This document shows positions 8,400 to 15,962 of a stretch of 59,920 nt of DNA, piece after piece (the stretch's first letter is position 1; each line of letters begins with the position of its first letter). The stretch is taken from positions 385,972-445,891 of the forward strand of contig NZ_LMJW01000023.1 in assembly GCF_001429505.1 (NCBI RefSeq), written 5' to 3'. The stretch is from Allobosea sp. Root483D1 (GTDB lineage: Bacteria > Pseudomonadota > Alphaproteobacteria > Rhizobiales > Beijerinckiaceae). Made by a program: the position numbers and the translations under genes. The notes under the pieces are model-generated. The model had not been told where the DNA came from and did no database searches. It worked only from the letters and a program-made list of their open reading frames with translations.

Positions 8400-8864
8400 T
8401 CAGGGACGACGCATGCTCGACTTGGCATTGTCCCTCTGCGCAAGCTGCCTGGGAGACGATTTGGCCGTGGCATGGGGCACATTGCCATTCTGCTCTGCAG
8501 CAATCTCGATAAGCGAAAGCAGCTTGCGCCTGATCTTTTTGCATCGGATTCGAGAGAAACCTCGGAACAGCCTCATACCTTCGGTTGTGTCCGCAAGATA
8601 AAACGTCGCAGCACGACCATCGTAAGCACCAAATTCATTTTCAATTTCTTCAAAGAACAGACAGACGCGAACACCAAGCGCATCCGCAATCTGGCGCAGC
8701 CGGCTTGAACTGATCCGTGCGCTACCTGCTTCGTATTTTTGGATGAGCTGGAAGCTTACGCCAACTCGGGCGGCAAGTTGTTCCTGACTCATTTCAATTA
8801 ACAAGCGTTGCGCCCGTATCCGCCTCGCTACAAGTAAATCAGTCCTCTGAACCTGCTTTTTCAT
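8400..8864 (-). CDS. XRE-family helix-turn-helix transcriptional regulator
   Basis: 154 residues. A Cro/CI-type helix-turn-helix occupies about residues 12-66 (ARRIRAQRLLIEMSQEQLA, then VGVSFQLIQKYEAGSARIS), with the SQEQLA and QKYEAG signatures. The C-terminal part has a helix-rich region (GMRLFRGFSRIRCKKIRRKLLSLIEIAAEQ) and a basic tail; it has no peptidase or metabolite domain. This layout is common in rhizobial XRE regulators. The 200-bp AT-rich region upstream contains a small inverted repeat (8934-8945). Targets are unknown; the adjacent DUF982 gene is 53 bp downstream. Confidence 0.85.
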   Translation of the reverse strand: MKKQVQRTDLLVARRIRAQRLLIEMSQEQLAARVGVSFQLIQKYEAGSARISSSRLRQIADALGVRVCLFFEEIENEFGAYDGRAATFYLADTTEGMRLFRGFSRIRCKKIRRKLLSLIEIAAEQNGNVPHATAKSSPRQLAQRDNAKSSMRRP

Positions 8865-8933
8865 GCAACTGACCTAACCCAAACCAGTAAACGCGCACGC
8901 TTTTCTAATTCTCAATTTTTCGGCGGCAAGTAT

Positions 8934-8945
8934 TAACAAATGTTA
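8934..8945. promoter_or_regulatory. Small inverted repeat upstream of the XRE gene
   Basis: TAACA-AA-TGTTA, 70 bp before the XRE start codon, within a clearly AT-rich stretch. XRE regulators often bind such short dyads and repress themselves; this is a candidate only. Confidence 0.25.
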
Positions 8946-9066
8946 GGATCGATTATGCCATATAAAACCCAGTTTCCGATATTTTTGCTTTACGATCAAA
9001 ACTGATTGCTTTGCCCTCGACCGCATTAGCGCAGCCTCTGACTCAGTGACGCTGAGGAGACCGTGG

Positions 9067-9285
9067 TCATGCCGCTCGTCGTCGGAACCGCTCGATAGCG
9101 CGTCGGGTCAGATCGTCCTCATCCTCCGCAATCACCACCAAGTGAGCGACGATGTAGGCGAGGCGCACTCGTTCTCGCTCGTCGTATGGATCCGACAGGT
9201 TCAACCGGATTTCATTCCACGCTGCGTCGAGCGCTGCGCGTGCCCGGGCAAGCTCAACCGGGTCGTTCAGCGATGAGAATGGCAT
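9067..9285 (-). CDS. Conserved hypothetical small helical protein
   Basis: 72 residues: MPFSSLNDPVELARARAAL, then AAWNEIR, ERERVRLAYIVAHL and LTRRAIERFRRRAA. It is almost entirely amphipathic helix and matches a short protein often found in Hyphomicrobiales (F-S-S-L-x-D-P opening, LAYIV centre, RAIERFR end). The function is unknown. The ATG at 9285 follows AGGGGATGG. A decayed paralogue lies at 10234-10461. A strong terminator on the same strand (9358-9391) shields it from upstream transcription. Confidence 0.65.
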   Translation of the reverse strand: MPFSSLNDPVELARARAALDAAWNEIRLNLSDPYDERERVRLAYIVAHLVVIAEDEDDLTRRAIERFRRRAA

Positions 9286-9357
9286 GTCCCATCCCCTGGA
9301 CATTAACCGACCTACCGAGAATTTAGGGCGCCTGCGCCCGCCTGCCATATCAAAAGA

Positions 9358-9391
9358 TAAAAAGCCCGGCCCCGCCGAAGCGAGACCGGGC
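9358..9391 (-). terminator. Rho-independent terminator, minus strand
   Basis: A 12-bp GC-rich stem (9364-9375 with 9380-9391, three G-U pairs allowed) closes on a UUCG tetraloop when read on the minus strand and is followed by TTTTTATCTTTT. It is among the best intrinsic terminators in the window. Confidence 0.75.
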
Positions 9392-9559
9392 CAGTCTATG
9401 GGAGGATCAAGGAGGGCAGCTCTTGCGGAGCCAGGTGATCGCCGGTGTGTTGAACTCAAGCCGGGGAAAGGAAACGGGGTGGCCGGCATCTCACACGCGG
9501 AACGCACCTTCGGACCGAGAGTTGAGGTTCGATCAGTAAGGCCGAGTTGGGAGGTCAGC

Positions 9560-9727
9560 GTGAATAAGGAAACAAGCCGCAGCACCAACGCGCCGAAAGC
9601 TAGCTCCAAAAGGAGCACATCGCCGAAGAAGCGACCCAGGAAGGCGCCTGTTGAAGACGCCGATGATCAGCGCGTAAAGCGGGGCGAGTATTCAGACAAG
9701 TACTCCTCGGGACGCAAGTTGTCCTGA
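9560..9727 (+). CDS. Hypothetical Lys/Arg/Ser-rich small protein
   Basis: 55 residues starting at GTG (VNKETSRSTNAPKASSKR) with GGGAGG six bases before it. It is highly basic (KKRPRKAP) with a more acidic second half (VEDADDQRVKRGEYSDKY). It has no hydrophobic core and may be a disordered nucleic-acid-binding protein. A longer frame upstream has no similarity or start signal and overlaps the terminator at 9358-9391. No family is recognised. Confidence 0.4.
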   Translation: MNKETSRSTNAPKASSKRSTSPKKRPRKAPVEDADDQRVKRGEYSDKYSSGRKLS

Positions 9728-9769
9728 AACGTCGCTGGCGCAAGTATGAGCATGAGGATCCGAGCGGAC

Positions 9770-9815
9770 GGCCTCTCGCCGGTGCGTGCCGGGGGGCGAC
9801 TGGACCGGCGAGAGG
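9770..9815. other. Perfect 13-bp stem hairpin
   Basis: GCCTCTCGCCGGT (9770-9782) and its exact complement (9803-9815) enclose a 20-base loop rich in G. No T-run follows on either strand, so it is not an ordinary terminator. It lies between genes and could be a structured RNA element or protein-binding dyad. Confidence 0.45.
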
Positions 9816-9867
9816 CATGGCGTGCTGGGAACGCGCCGCCACCAGGCTAACACGATGTAGGGAAGGG

Positions 9868-9886
9868 AAAAGCCCCCGGCCGGGGC
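9868..9886 (-). terminator. Intrinsic terminator of the DUF6894 gene
   Basis: Read on the minus strand, AGCCCC-GGCC-GGGGGCT is followed by TTTCCC. The hairpin starts 63 bp past the stop codon of the 9949-10200 gene. The T-tract is short, so termination strength is uncertain. Confidence 0.5.
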
Positions 9887-9948
9887 TGAATGAAAGGCTT
9901 TTGCCGGCGAGGCCTGGGCAGCTTACCGGCGCCGCTCAAACGAACTGG

Positions 9949-10200
9949 CTATTCGTCGGCCGGGAACCCGGACTGTTTCCGGCCGCGGCCTTTGAAGTCG
10001 AGCGAAGCCTCGTAGATCTCCTCACCGGCCTGATCCTGGACCCGCACCTTGAAGTTGGCGCGATTGCCATTGGGAAGATTATCCTTGGCCATATCCGCTA
10101 ATGAGCGCTGTGCACCATCGGTCGCGGCTTGTTCGCTGGGATACATTGACTGAGACACGAGGCCCGCCGACTCGTTGCTCGTTACGCGGAACCTCGGCAT
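9949..10200 (-). CDS. DUF6894-like small protein
   Basis: 83 residues: MPRFRVTSNESAGL, then a helix YPSEQAATDGAQRSLADMAKD, then paired strands ANFKVRVQDQAGEEIYEASL and a basic tail. It resembles DUF6894 members (opening MPRxxF, alanine helix, VRDExGxxV strand pair) but lacks the FDLHDG segment of the copy at 2157-2408. The ATG at 10200 is preceded by AGAGGAGAGG. Function unknown. The interrupted gene at 10234-10461 lies directly upstream on the same strand and may have been its operon partner. Confidence 0.6.
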   Translation of the reverse strand: MPRFRVTSNESAGLVSQSMYPSEQAATDGAQRSLADMAKDNLPNGNRANFKVRVQDQAGEEIYEASLDFKGRGRKQSGFPADE

Positions 10201-10233
10201 AGAGCCTCTCCTCTGGCGAGGAATGCGCAAGTG

Positions 10234-10461
10234 CTACCCGCGGTTCCCCACCTCTTCGGCGAACCGCGCCACAACCTTTTCGATCATGTCGCTTTGATCA
10301 TGAAGACGGAGGAGGTTGGCGACCTGCTAGGCGAGCCAAGTCCTATCGCGTTCAGGATTTCCGGAACAAAGCCCGCGCGTTTCGATTTCGGTCCAAGCGG
10401 CCTCAAGAGCGCGTTTTGCTCGCGCGAGTGTGTCGGGGTCGTGGAACGACGAAAATGGCAC
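10234..10461 (-). pseudogene. Paralogue of the 9067-9285 protein, interrupted by one amber codon
   Basis: This reads VPFSSFHDPDTLARAKRAL, AAWTEIETRG, RDRTWLA, a TAG stop (10327-10329), then QVANLLRLHDQSDMIEKVVARFAEEVGNRG. It aligns over its length with the intact 72-residue paralogue, including FSS-x-x-DP, AAW-E-I, the LA-x-x-VA centre and a final RF helix. The only lesion is the TAG at codon 45; the rest of the frame is clean, so the mutation seems recent. The start would be GTG at 10461. Ordinary ORF callers miss it because each half is under 50 codons. Confidence 0.65.
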
Positions 10462-10501
10462 GGTCCCGCACGATAGGCGCACTGCCGCCTGGAAAGATGT
10501 C

Positions 10502-10603
10502 ATGAGCAGGCTGCCGGGCTTCGGTTGGCTTTACCTCATCGCGCTCGCCGCTGTCGTGATGGCCTGCTGCGTCATCCTGGAGGCCCCGACGCTGGGGCCC
10601 TAG
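10502..10603 (+). CDS. Small one-helix membrane peptide (33 residues)
   Basis: MSRLPGFGWLYLIALAAVVM followed by ACCVILEAPTLGP: a single hydrophobic helix with an N-terminal Arg, probably a single-pass membrane peptide. GGAAAG precedes the ATG. The last codons overlap a GGCCCC/GGGGCC dyad. No family is recognised; the hydrophobic segment is the only support. Confidence 0.35.
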   Translation: MSRLPGFGWLYLIALAAVVMACCVILEAPTLGP

Positions 10604-10961
10604 TACACAAAAGGCCCCGCCGGCAGGTGCCAACGGGCCAGGTGGTCTCTGGGGTACAATAAGGAACTGTGGGCGGAACGCACGATCCGCATTCCGGCTC
10701 CGCCGATCTCAAGGAGGCAATGGCGGTACGCGCACGTCCGGGAGCTCCTGCCAGATCGTTCAGCGCCTGTGGGGCATGCGGTAGTTGATCTGCCCTCGGA
10801 TCACGAGACCAGCGACTCGGTCGAGATCTATGGGAATGACGACGCAGAGATCGTTGCGGCCCGGCCCAATCGAGCCGCCTACGGGTAGGATCGGACCGTC
10901 CGCTTGCCGCCGGATTTCCAGAAATTCGGGATGATCTTCGGCGCGGCTGCTGCCGATTGTG
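10604..10961. other. Region without a confident gene
   Basis: The minus-strand frame from about 10957 to 10760 shows plausible protein-like sequence (PEFLEIRRQADGPILPVGG, then VAGLVIRGQINYRMP) but has no start codon of its own, being open into the VOC gene in another frame. It may be the remains of a small gene. Nothing else is seen. Confidence 0.3.
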
Positions 10962-11336
10962 TTACTTTGTCGGCCGAGAGCGCGCGGTGAGCTTGTTTCC
11001 GTCCGGATCGCGAAGGTAGGCGACGAACGCTCCGTTCGGGCGCTCGCTGGGTGGGCTCTCGATCGCCGTCCCACCATGCGCTGTGCCCGCGTTATGCCAC
11101 GCGAGAACATGGTCACGGCTCGCAGCGGCGATACCGATAGTCCCACCGTTGGCCGCGGTCGCTGGATTGCCGTCGATTGGCTTCGTGATCATCAGCCGAT
11201 CGTCATTGTGGCCATAGATCAACCTGCCCCTGGCATCCAGCTTGCCCGGCTCGCCTCCTAACGCAGCGAACGTGGCGTCGTAGAAAATTCTGGCCCGCTC
11301 CAAGTCGTTGCTGCCTAACATGACGTGAGTGAACAT
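10962..11336 (-). CDS. VOC-family (glyoxalase/bleomycin-resistance fold) protein
   Basis: 124 residues. The opening MFTHVMLGSNDLERARIFYD is the first beta-alpha-beta unit of the vicinal-oxygen-chelate fold, with His at position 4 as likely metal ligand. The closing VAYLRDPDGNKLTA is the standard second-unit ending (RDPDGN). Members are metal-dependent lyases, dioxygenases or resistance proteins, and the substrate cannot be told from sequence. The start at 11336 follows GGAGAG; the longer upstream frame is not conserved. It lies 158 bp downstream of alanine dehydrogenase on the same strand. Confidence 0.85.
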   Translation of the reverse strand: MFTHVMLGSNDLERARIFYDATFAALGGEPGKLDARGRLIYGHNDDRLMITKPIDGNPATAANGGTIGIAAASRDHVLAWHNAGTAHGGTAIESPPSERPNGAFVAYLRDPDGNKLTARSRPTK

Positions 11337-11494
11337 ACTTTTCTCTCCGATAGGGGCCGGTGCGGACATTCGGCTTGTGTTCCCATGCTCCAGTCGGTCT
11401 GGAAGGAGCGTTTCAGACCTTGTGAGGGCACGGGAGGGGGCAGGATCACAGTGCGCTTCCGGCCCTGTCGTCCTTTGAAGCTGGAGCTCGATCA

Positions 11495-12610
11495 TCAGGC
11501 GGCAATCGCCTTTTGAACCGGCTCGTATGGCTTGTTGAGGCTCTCGGCGACCTGTGGATTTGTGATTTGGCCTCGGTGCACATTCAGGCCGGCGGCGAGG
11601 TGCGGATCTTCTTCAATCGCCTTCAGGCCACGTGCCGCCAATGCCAGACCGAACGGCAGCGTGGCGTTGTTCAAGGCATAACTCGATGTGAGCGGGACAG
11701 CTCCGGGCATGTTGGCGACGCAGTAATGAATGATCCCTTCAATCTCGAAGGTGGGTGAAGCATGCGTCGTCGGTCGGGATGTTTCGAAACAGCCTCCTTG
11801 ATCGATCGCAACATCGACGAGCACCGCTCCGCGTTTCATCCTCGAGAGTTGTTCGCGGGAAACGAGACGGGGGGCTGCGGCCCCCGGAATGAGGACGGCC
11901 CCGATCACCACGTCGGCCGCAAGCACCTCTTCCTCGATGGCCTGTTGGGTGGAAAAGCGCGTTTTTACGCGACCACTGAAATGCTCGTCCAGTTGCCTGA
12001 GGCGGGCGAGAGACCGATCGAGAATGACAATGTCAGCTCCAAGCCCAGCCGCCATCCGGGCAGCTTGTGTCCCAACCACCCCACCGCCAATGATGGCAAC
12101 GCGCGCAGGCGCTACGCCCGGCACGCCTCCGATCAGCATCCCTCGGCCACCTGAGTGCCGCTGCAGGCACAATCCCGCTGCTTCGATCGAAAGTCGACCC
12201 GCAACTTCACTCATGGGAGCGAGCAGAGGGAGGCCGCCAAAACGATCCGTCACCGTTTCATAGGCGACCGCGGTTACGCCGGAATTCAGCAGACCGGCCG
12301 TCTGTTCCGGATCCGGAGCCAAGTGCAGGTACGTGAAGAGAATTTGCCCTTCGCGAAGCTGGGTCCATTCCGAGGGCTGAGGCTCTTTGACCTTTACGAT
12401 CATCTCAGCCTTGGCAAAAATCTCGGCCGCGGTTGCCACGATGCGTACGCCGGCAGCTTCGTAAGCCTGATCCGAGGCGGAGATTCCAGCACCGGCATTC
12501 GTCTCGACAAGCACCTCGTGCCCGGCAGACACATACTCTCGCGCGGCTTCCGGCGTTAGGCCAACCCGGTATTCATGAACTTTGATTTCCTTGGGAACGC
12601 CTACGCGCAT
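11495..12610 (-). CDS. ald: Alanine dehydrogenase
   Basis: 371 residues, full family length. It catalyses NAD-dependent, reversible deamination of L-alanine to pyruvate and ammonium in the cytoplasm. Seen: the N-terminal MRVGVPKEIKVHEYRVGLTP with substrate-binding Arg15, the KVKEPQPSEW segment with Lys about 74, the catalytic-His region YLHLAPD near 96, the Rossmann motif GGGVVGTQAA near 175, and the C-terminal NMPGAVPLTSSYALNNATLP signature. It is transcribed away from an Lrp/AsnC gene, a layout seen where AldR controls ald in response to alanine. Confidence 0.95.
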   Translation of the reverse strand: MRVGVPKEIKVHEYRVGLTPEAAREYVSAGHEVLVETNAGAGISASDQAYEAAGVRIVATAAEIFAKAEMIVKVKEPQPSEWTQLREGQILFTYLHLAPDPEQTAGLLNSGVTAVAYETVTDRFGGLPLLAPMSEVAGRLSIEAAGLCLQRHSGGRGMLIGGVPGVAPARVAIIGGGVVGTQAARMAAGLGADIVILDRSLARLRQLDEHFSGRVKTRFSTQQAIEEEVLAADVVIGAVLIPGAAAPRLVSREQLSRMKRGAVLVDVAIDQGGCFETSRPTTHASPTFEIEGIIHYCVANMPGAVPLTSSYALNNATLPFGLALAARGLKAIEEDPHLAAGLNVHRGQITNPQVAESLNKPYEPVQKAIAA

Positions 12611-12771
12611 TTGATCCTCCCGAGTTTGGAGCGGCGATAGTAGCGCAGGAGCTGGAACGAATTTCGACGAAGTGCAGTGGAGTTGTCGCCAGTTTCATCG
12701 GATTCGAGCGATAATTGTGGATATGGCGCTGGTATCATGCGTAAAGTGGGCCGTGGTCGCAGGAACACAAC

Positions 12772-13296
12772 ATGGCGCTAGATAATCTGTCGCGCATCCT
12801 TTTGTCCGAACTCGTGGAAGATGGCCGTGCAAGCCATATCAAGCTCGCCGAGCGCATCGGCTTGTCGGCCACAGCAGTAGCCCGGCGACAACGCGCCTTG
12901 GAGGAGGAGGGCGTGATCGTCGGCTATCACGCGCGATTGAGCCAGAAGGTGCTTGGTCTAGGGGTAACCGTCATCATCAGGCTGGCTCTGAACAGCCAGA
13001 GTGAAGACGCCCTTTCCGCATTCGAAAAGGCCGTCGCCAAATGCCCCTCGGTTTTGAGGTGCTTCTTAATGTCGGGAGAGGACGATTATTTGCTCACTGT
13101 CGTCGCCCGAGACGTCGAGGACTTTGAGCATGTTCACAAGACGCAATTGTCCCGACTGCCGCACGTTGCGCGGATCCAATCAAGCTTTGCGCTCCGTCAG
13201 GTCATAGAGAGGCCTGTGCTACCTCCGCTCCAATCAGGAGAGGGGCGTCACGGCCAAGCGGACCGAGAGCGAAGGACGCCCCGGCAGATGACGTGA
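12772..13296 (+). CDS. Lrp/AsnC-family transcriptional regulator, probable regulator of ald
   Basis: 174 residues. An N-terminal AsnC-type helix-turn-helix (ILLSELVEDGRASHIKLAER, then LSATAVARRQRALEEEGVI) is followed by a RAM ligand-binding domain (LGVTVIIRLAL, then SGEDDYLLTVVARDVEDFE with the Gly-Glu/Asp turn, ending RIQSSFALRQVIE). About 20 residues beyond the RAM domain are polar and nonconserved. It is divergent from alanine dehydrogenase with 161 bp between them, the classical arrangement for a local amino-acid-responsive activator. That it controls ald is inferred from position. Confidence 0.9.
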   Translation: MALDNLSRILLSELVEDGRASHIKLAERIGLSATAVARRQRALEEEGVIVGYHARLSQKVLGLGVTVIIRLALNSQSEDALSAFEKAVAKCPSVLRCFLMSGEDDYLLTVVARDVEDFEHVHKTQLSRLPHVARIQSSFALRQVIERPVLPPLQSGEGRHGQADRERRTPRQMT

Positions 13297-13745
13297 CTTG
13301 CCAATAGTCTCAAGCGCAATGGAGCGCCGGACGGCCGGCCTGAAAACTCCCGCTGCAAAGGGTCACGGTCGCGCAGCGCCAGCAGCGGACATTGGCTCAT
13401 TGCCAGGAAACGGACATGCGCCCCCGCCTAGCTCATTGCTTAGAGCACTCCTCACGACGCCATTTTAGAGAATGTGGGTGTGGCCGTGCAGAAGCCCTGG
13501 TCGACGCCAACGCGTGTCCTGCCTGATTGACGAAAGGCCGCGTGCCTTCAGCTGTGCACCAACGGCAGCCGCTCCGAAGCACCTGGGCGGTCCTGTGGAG
13601 GATACGCTGGTTATGGACACGGGAGCGATCGTGGAGCGACAGCGGTGGCTCAGCCTTCGACCGCCAAACATCATTCAGCCAAGACAAGCGTCAAATGGAT
13701 TCGTCCTTTCCACGAGCTCATCCAACCGCGGTCAGATCGTTGAAC
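13297..13745. other. Intergenic stretch between convergent genes
   Basis: No supportable gene. A minus-strand frame at 13433-13687 (RVHNQRILHRTAQVLRSGCRW) faintly resembles the N-terminal part of IS5-type transposases but has no other motif. It may be old insertion debris. Confidence 0.3.
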
Positions 13746-14789
13746 TCAGACATTGGATCGCAAACGCCGCTCCAGCGTCCGGCTGTAATGCGAGATGAAC
13801 GAGCAGAACGCGACATAGAGCAAGGCGACAAAGAGGTAGCCTTCGAGCGAAAAGCTGCGCCATTGCGGATCGCCGAGCGCCTGCTTGGTCGCCAGCAGGA
13901 GATCGGTCAGGCCGACGATGCCCACCAGAGATGTGTCCTTGAACAGGCCGATGCACAGATTGGCGATCGAGGGAATGGCGAGCCGCAACGCCTGCGGCAC
14001 GACGATCAGCAGCGATGTCTGCCAGTAGCCGAGCCCGAGCGCCTTGGCCGCCTGCTCCTGTCCGGCCGGGACGGCCTGCAGGCCCCCGCGAATGGCTTCC
14101 GCCAGATAGGCCGCGCTGAACAGAGTGATCGCAATGAGCGCGCGCAGCAGCGCATCGACCTGCAGCTTGCCGGGCAGGAAGAGCGGGATCATGAACGAAG
14201 CCATGAACAGGACGCTGACCAGCGGCACGCCTCGCACCATCTCGATGAAGACGACGCAGATGCCTCGGATAACGCCGAGCTCGGAGCGCCGGCCGAGTGC
14301 CAGCCCGATCGCAAGCGGGAAGGCGCCGATGATGCCGCCAACGGCGAGGAAGACCGTCAGCGGAAGCCCGCCCCACAGATCGGTCGGCACATATCCGAGG
14401 CCGAGCACGCCGCCACGCATCAGCACGATCACGGCGAGGATACCCGCCAGCCCGCCGGCGACGACGACGCGCCAGCCGAAGCGCAGCGAACAGCCCGCCA
14501 GCACCAGCGCGATGGTCAGCAGCAAGGCCAAGAGAGGGCGCCACTGCTCCTCGAACGGATAACGGCCGAACAGGACCAGTCGGAACTTCTCGTGGATGAA
14601 GGCCCAGCAGGCCCCGCCCGCCGCGCGGCAGGCGGCGGGGGACGCTGCCCACCAGGTCGCGTCGAAAACAGCCCAGCGCAACAGCGCGGGCAGATAGACG
14701 GCGAACAGGCCGAGCATCGCGATGGTCAGGAGCGTATTGCCCACGCTGCCGAACAGGCGCGCCCGCAGAGAAAGGGCCGCTGCGGTCAT
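13746..14789 (-). CDS. aapM: Amino-acid ABC transporter permease, AapM-like
   Basis: 347 residues, polytopic inner-membrane protein of the HAAT (general amino acid) type. The permease core with EAA loop reads AYLAEAIRGGLQAVPAGQ, then AAKALGLGYWQTSLLIVVPQ, which docks onto an ATPase. The first 180 residues hold the extra helices typical of AapM relative to small HisM permeases. The start ATG overlaps the stop of aapQ (ATGA). No AapP ATPase gene follows: downstream comes only intergenic debris and a convergent regulator, so the ATPase must be supplied from elsewhere. Together with kynureninase, kynurenine or tryptophan-derived amino acids are possible substrates. Confidence 0.88.
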   Translation of the reverse strand: MTAAALSLRARLFGSVGNTLLTIAMLGLFAVYLPALLRWAVFDATWWAASPAACRAAGGACWAFIHEKFRLVLFGRYPFEEQWRPLLALLLTIALVLAGCSLRFGWRVVVAGGLAGILAVIVLMRGGVLGLGYVPTDLWGGLPLTVFLAVGGIIGAFPLAIGLALGRRSELGVIRGICVVFIEMVRGVPLVSVLFMASFMIPLFLPGKLQVDALLRALIAITLFSAAYLAEAIRGGLQAVPAGQEQAAKALGLGYWQTSLLIVVPQALRLAIPSIANLCIGLFKDTSLVGIVGLTDLLLATKQALGDPQWRSFSLEGYLFVALLYVAFCSFISHYSRTLERRLRSNV

Positions 14790-15961
14790 GACGCCCCCTT
14801 GAGCGCGACGCGGGCATTGTACCAGTTCATGAAGGCCGAGATCGTAAGGCTCAGCGTCAGGTAGATGCTCATCAGGATCGCGATCACCTCGACCGCCTGG
14901 CCGGTCTGGTTGATGATCGTGTTCCCGATCGACATCAGGTCGGGATAGCCGATCGCGACGGCGAGCGAGCTGTTCTTGGCCAGGTTGAGATATTGGCTTG
15001 CGAGCGGCGGCACCGCGACCTTCATCGCCTGCGGGATCACCACGAGGCGCAAGGCTTGGCCCCGGCTCAAGCCGAGCGCGGCGGCGGCCTCCAGCTGGCC
15101 GCGGCCGACCGAGAGGATGCCGGCACGCAGGATCTCGCCGATGAAGGCGGCGTTGTAGAGCGACAGCCCGATCAAAAGCGCCGTCAGCTCAGGCGTGATC
15201 ATCCCGCCGCCGGAGAAGCCGAAGCGGGTCGGCCGCGGCACGTCGAAGGACGCCGTCACGGCGCGCTCGAGTGCGACGGCGACGATTGGCAGCAGGAGCA
15301 GCAGCAGACCGGGCCAGAGCTTCGCCGGCACGCCGCTCCGCTCGGCCCTGCGGCGGGCCCAGAGGCCATGGCAGGCGAAGGCGAGGACGCCGACGAGCGC
15401 CGCCAGCAGTAGCGGCCCGGCACCATGCTGCAGCACCGGGAAATGCAAGCCGCTCTTGGCGAGGTAGACACCCGGAAGGAGCTGCGGCGCGGCCGAGGCC
15501 GCCGGCAGCATCTGGGTCAGAACCGCATACCAGAGATAGAGCTGCAGCAGCAGCGGCGTGTTGCGGATGAGCTCGACATAGAGCCGTGCCAGGGGGCTGA
15601 CCAGCGGGTTGCGCGACAGGCTGGCGATGCCGACGACGAAGCCGGCGAGCGTCGACAGCACGATGCCGAGCGAGGCGACCACGAGCGTGTTGAGCAGGCC
15701 GACCAATAGCGCCCTGCCGAAGCTCGCGCTCGGGCTCCAGGCGATGAAGCTCTGGCCGATCTCGAAGCCGGCCGCCTGCCAAAGGAAGCCGAAGCCCGTG
15801 CGGATCGAGCGCGCTTCGAGATTACCGACGAGGTTCGTCGCCAGGAAGGCGACGGTGCCGGCCAGCACGGCCAGCGCGATCACCTGCGTGGCGAGAGCGC
15901 GGAAGCCCGGATCGGACCAGCCTCTCGCCGATCTGGTCGGCAGGAGCGCGGCGGCGCTCAT
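14786..15961 (-). CDS. aapQ: Amino-acid ABC transporter permease, AapQ-like
   Basis: 391 residues. An N-terminal segment with one helix (VIALAVLAGTVAFLATNLVG) and the AapQ-style FGFLWQAAGFEIGQSFI patch precedes the inner-membrane permease domain. YVELIRNTPLLLQLYLWY is the conserved helix of HAAT permeases, and the EAA loop reads FIGEILRAGILSVGRGQLEA followed by ALGLSRGQALRLVVIPQ. It overlaps aapM by four bases and lies one base after the aapJ stop, so the three form one transcript. Confidence 0.9.
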   Translation of the reverse strand: MSAAALLPTRSARGWSDPGFRALATQVIALAVLAGTVAFLATNLVGNLEARSIRTGFGFLWQAAGFEIGQSFIAWSPSASFGRALLVGLLNTLVVASLGIVLSTLAGFVVGIASLSRNPLVSPLARLYVELIRNTPLLLQLYLWYAVLTQMLPAASAAPQLLPGVYLAKSGLHFPVLQHGAGPLLLAALVGVLAFACHGLWARRRAERSGVPAKLWPGLLLLLLPIVAVALERAVTASFDVPRPTRFGFSGGGMITPELTALLIGLSLYNAAFIGEILRAGILSVGRGQLEAAAALGLSRGQALRLVVIPQAMKVAVPPLASQYLNLAKNSSLAVAIGYPDLMSIGNTIINQTGQAVEVIAILMSIYLTLSLTISAFMNWYNARVALKGAS

Positions 15962-15962
15962 C

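Noticed and set aside
13433..13687. Possible IS5-type transposase N-terminus on the minus strand
   Set aside because: Only a short weak similarity in one frame, no DDE motif and no terminal repeats; left as intergenic.
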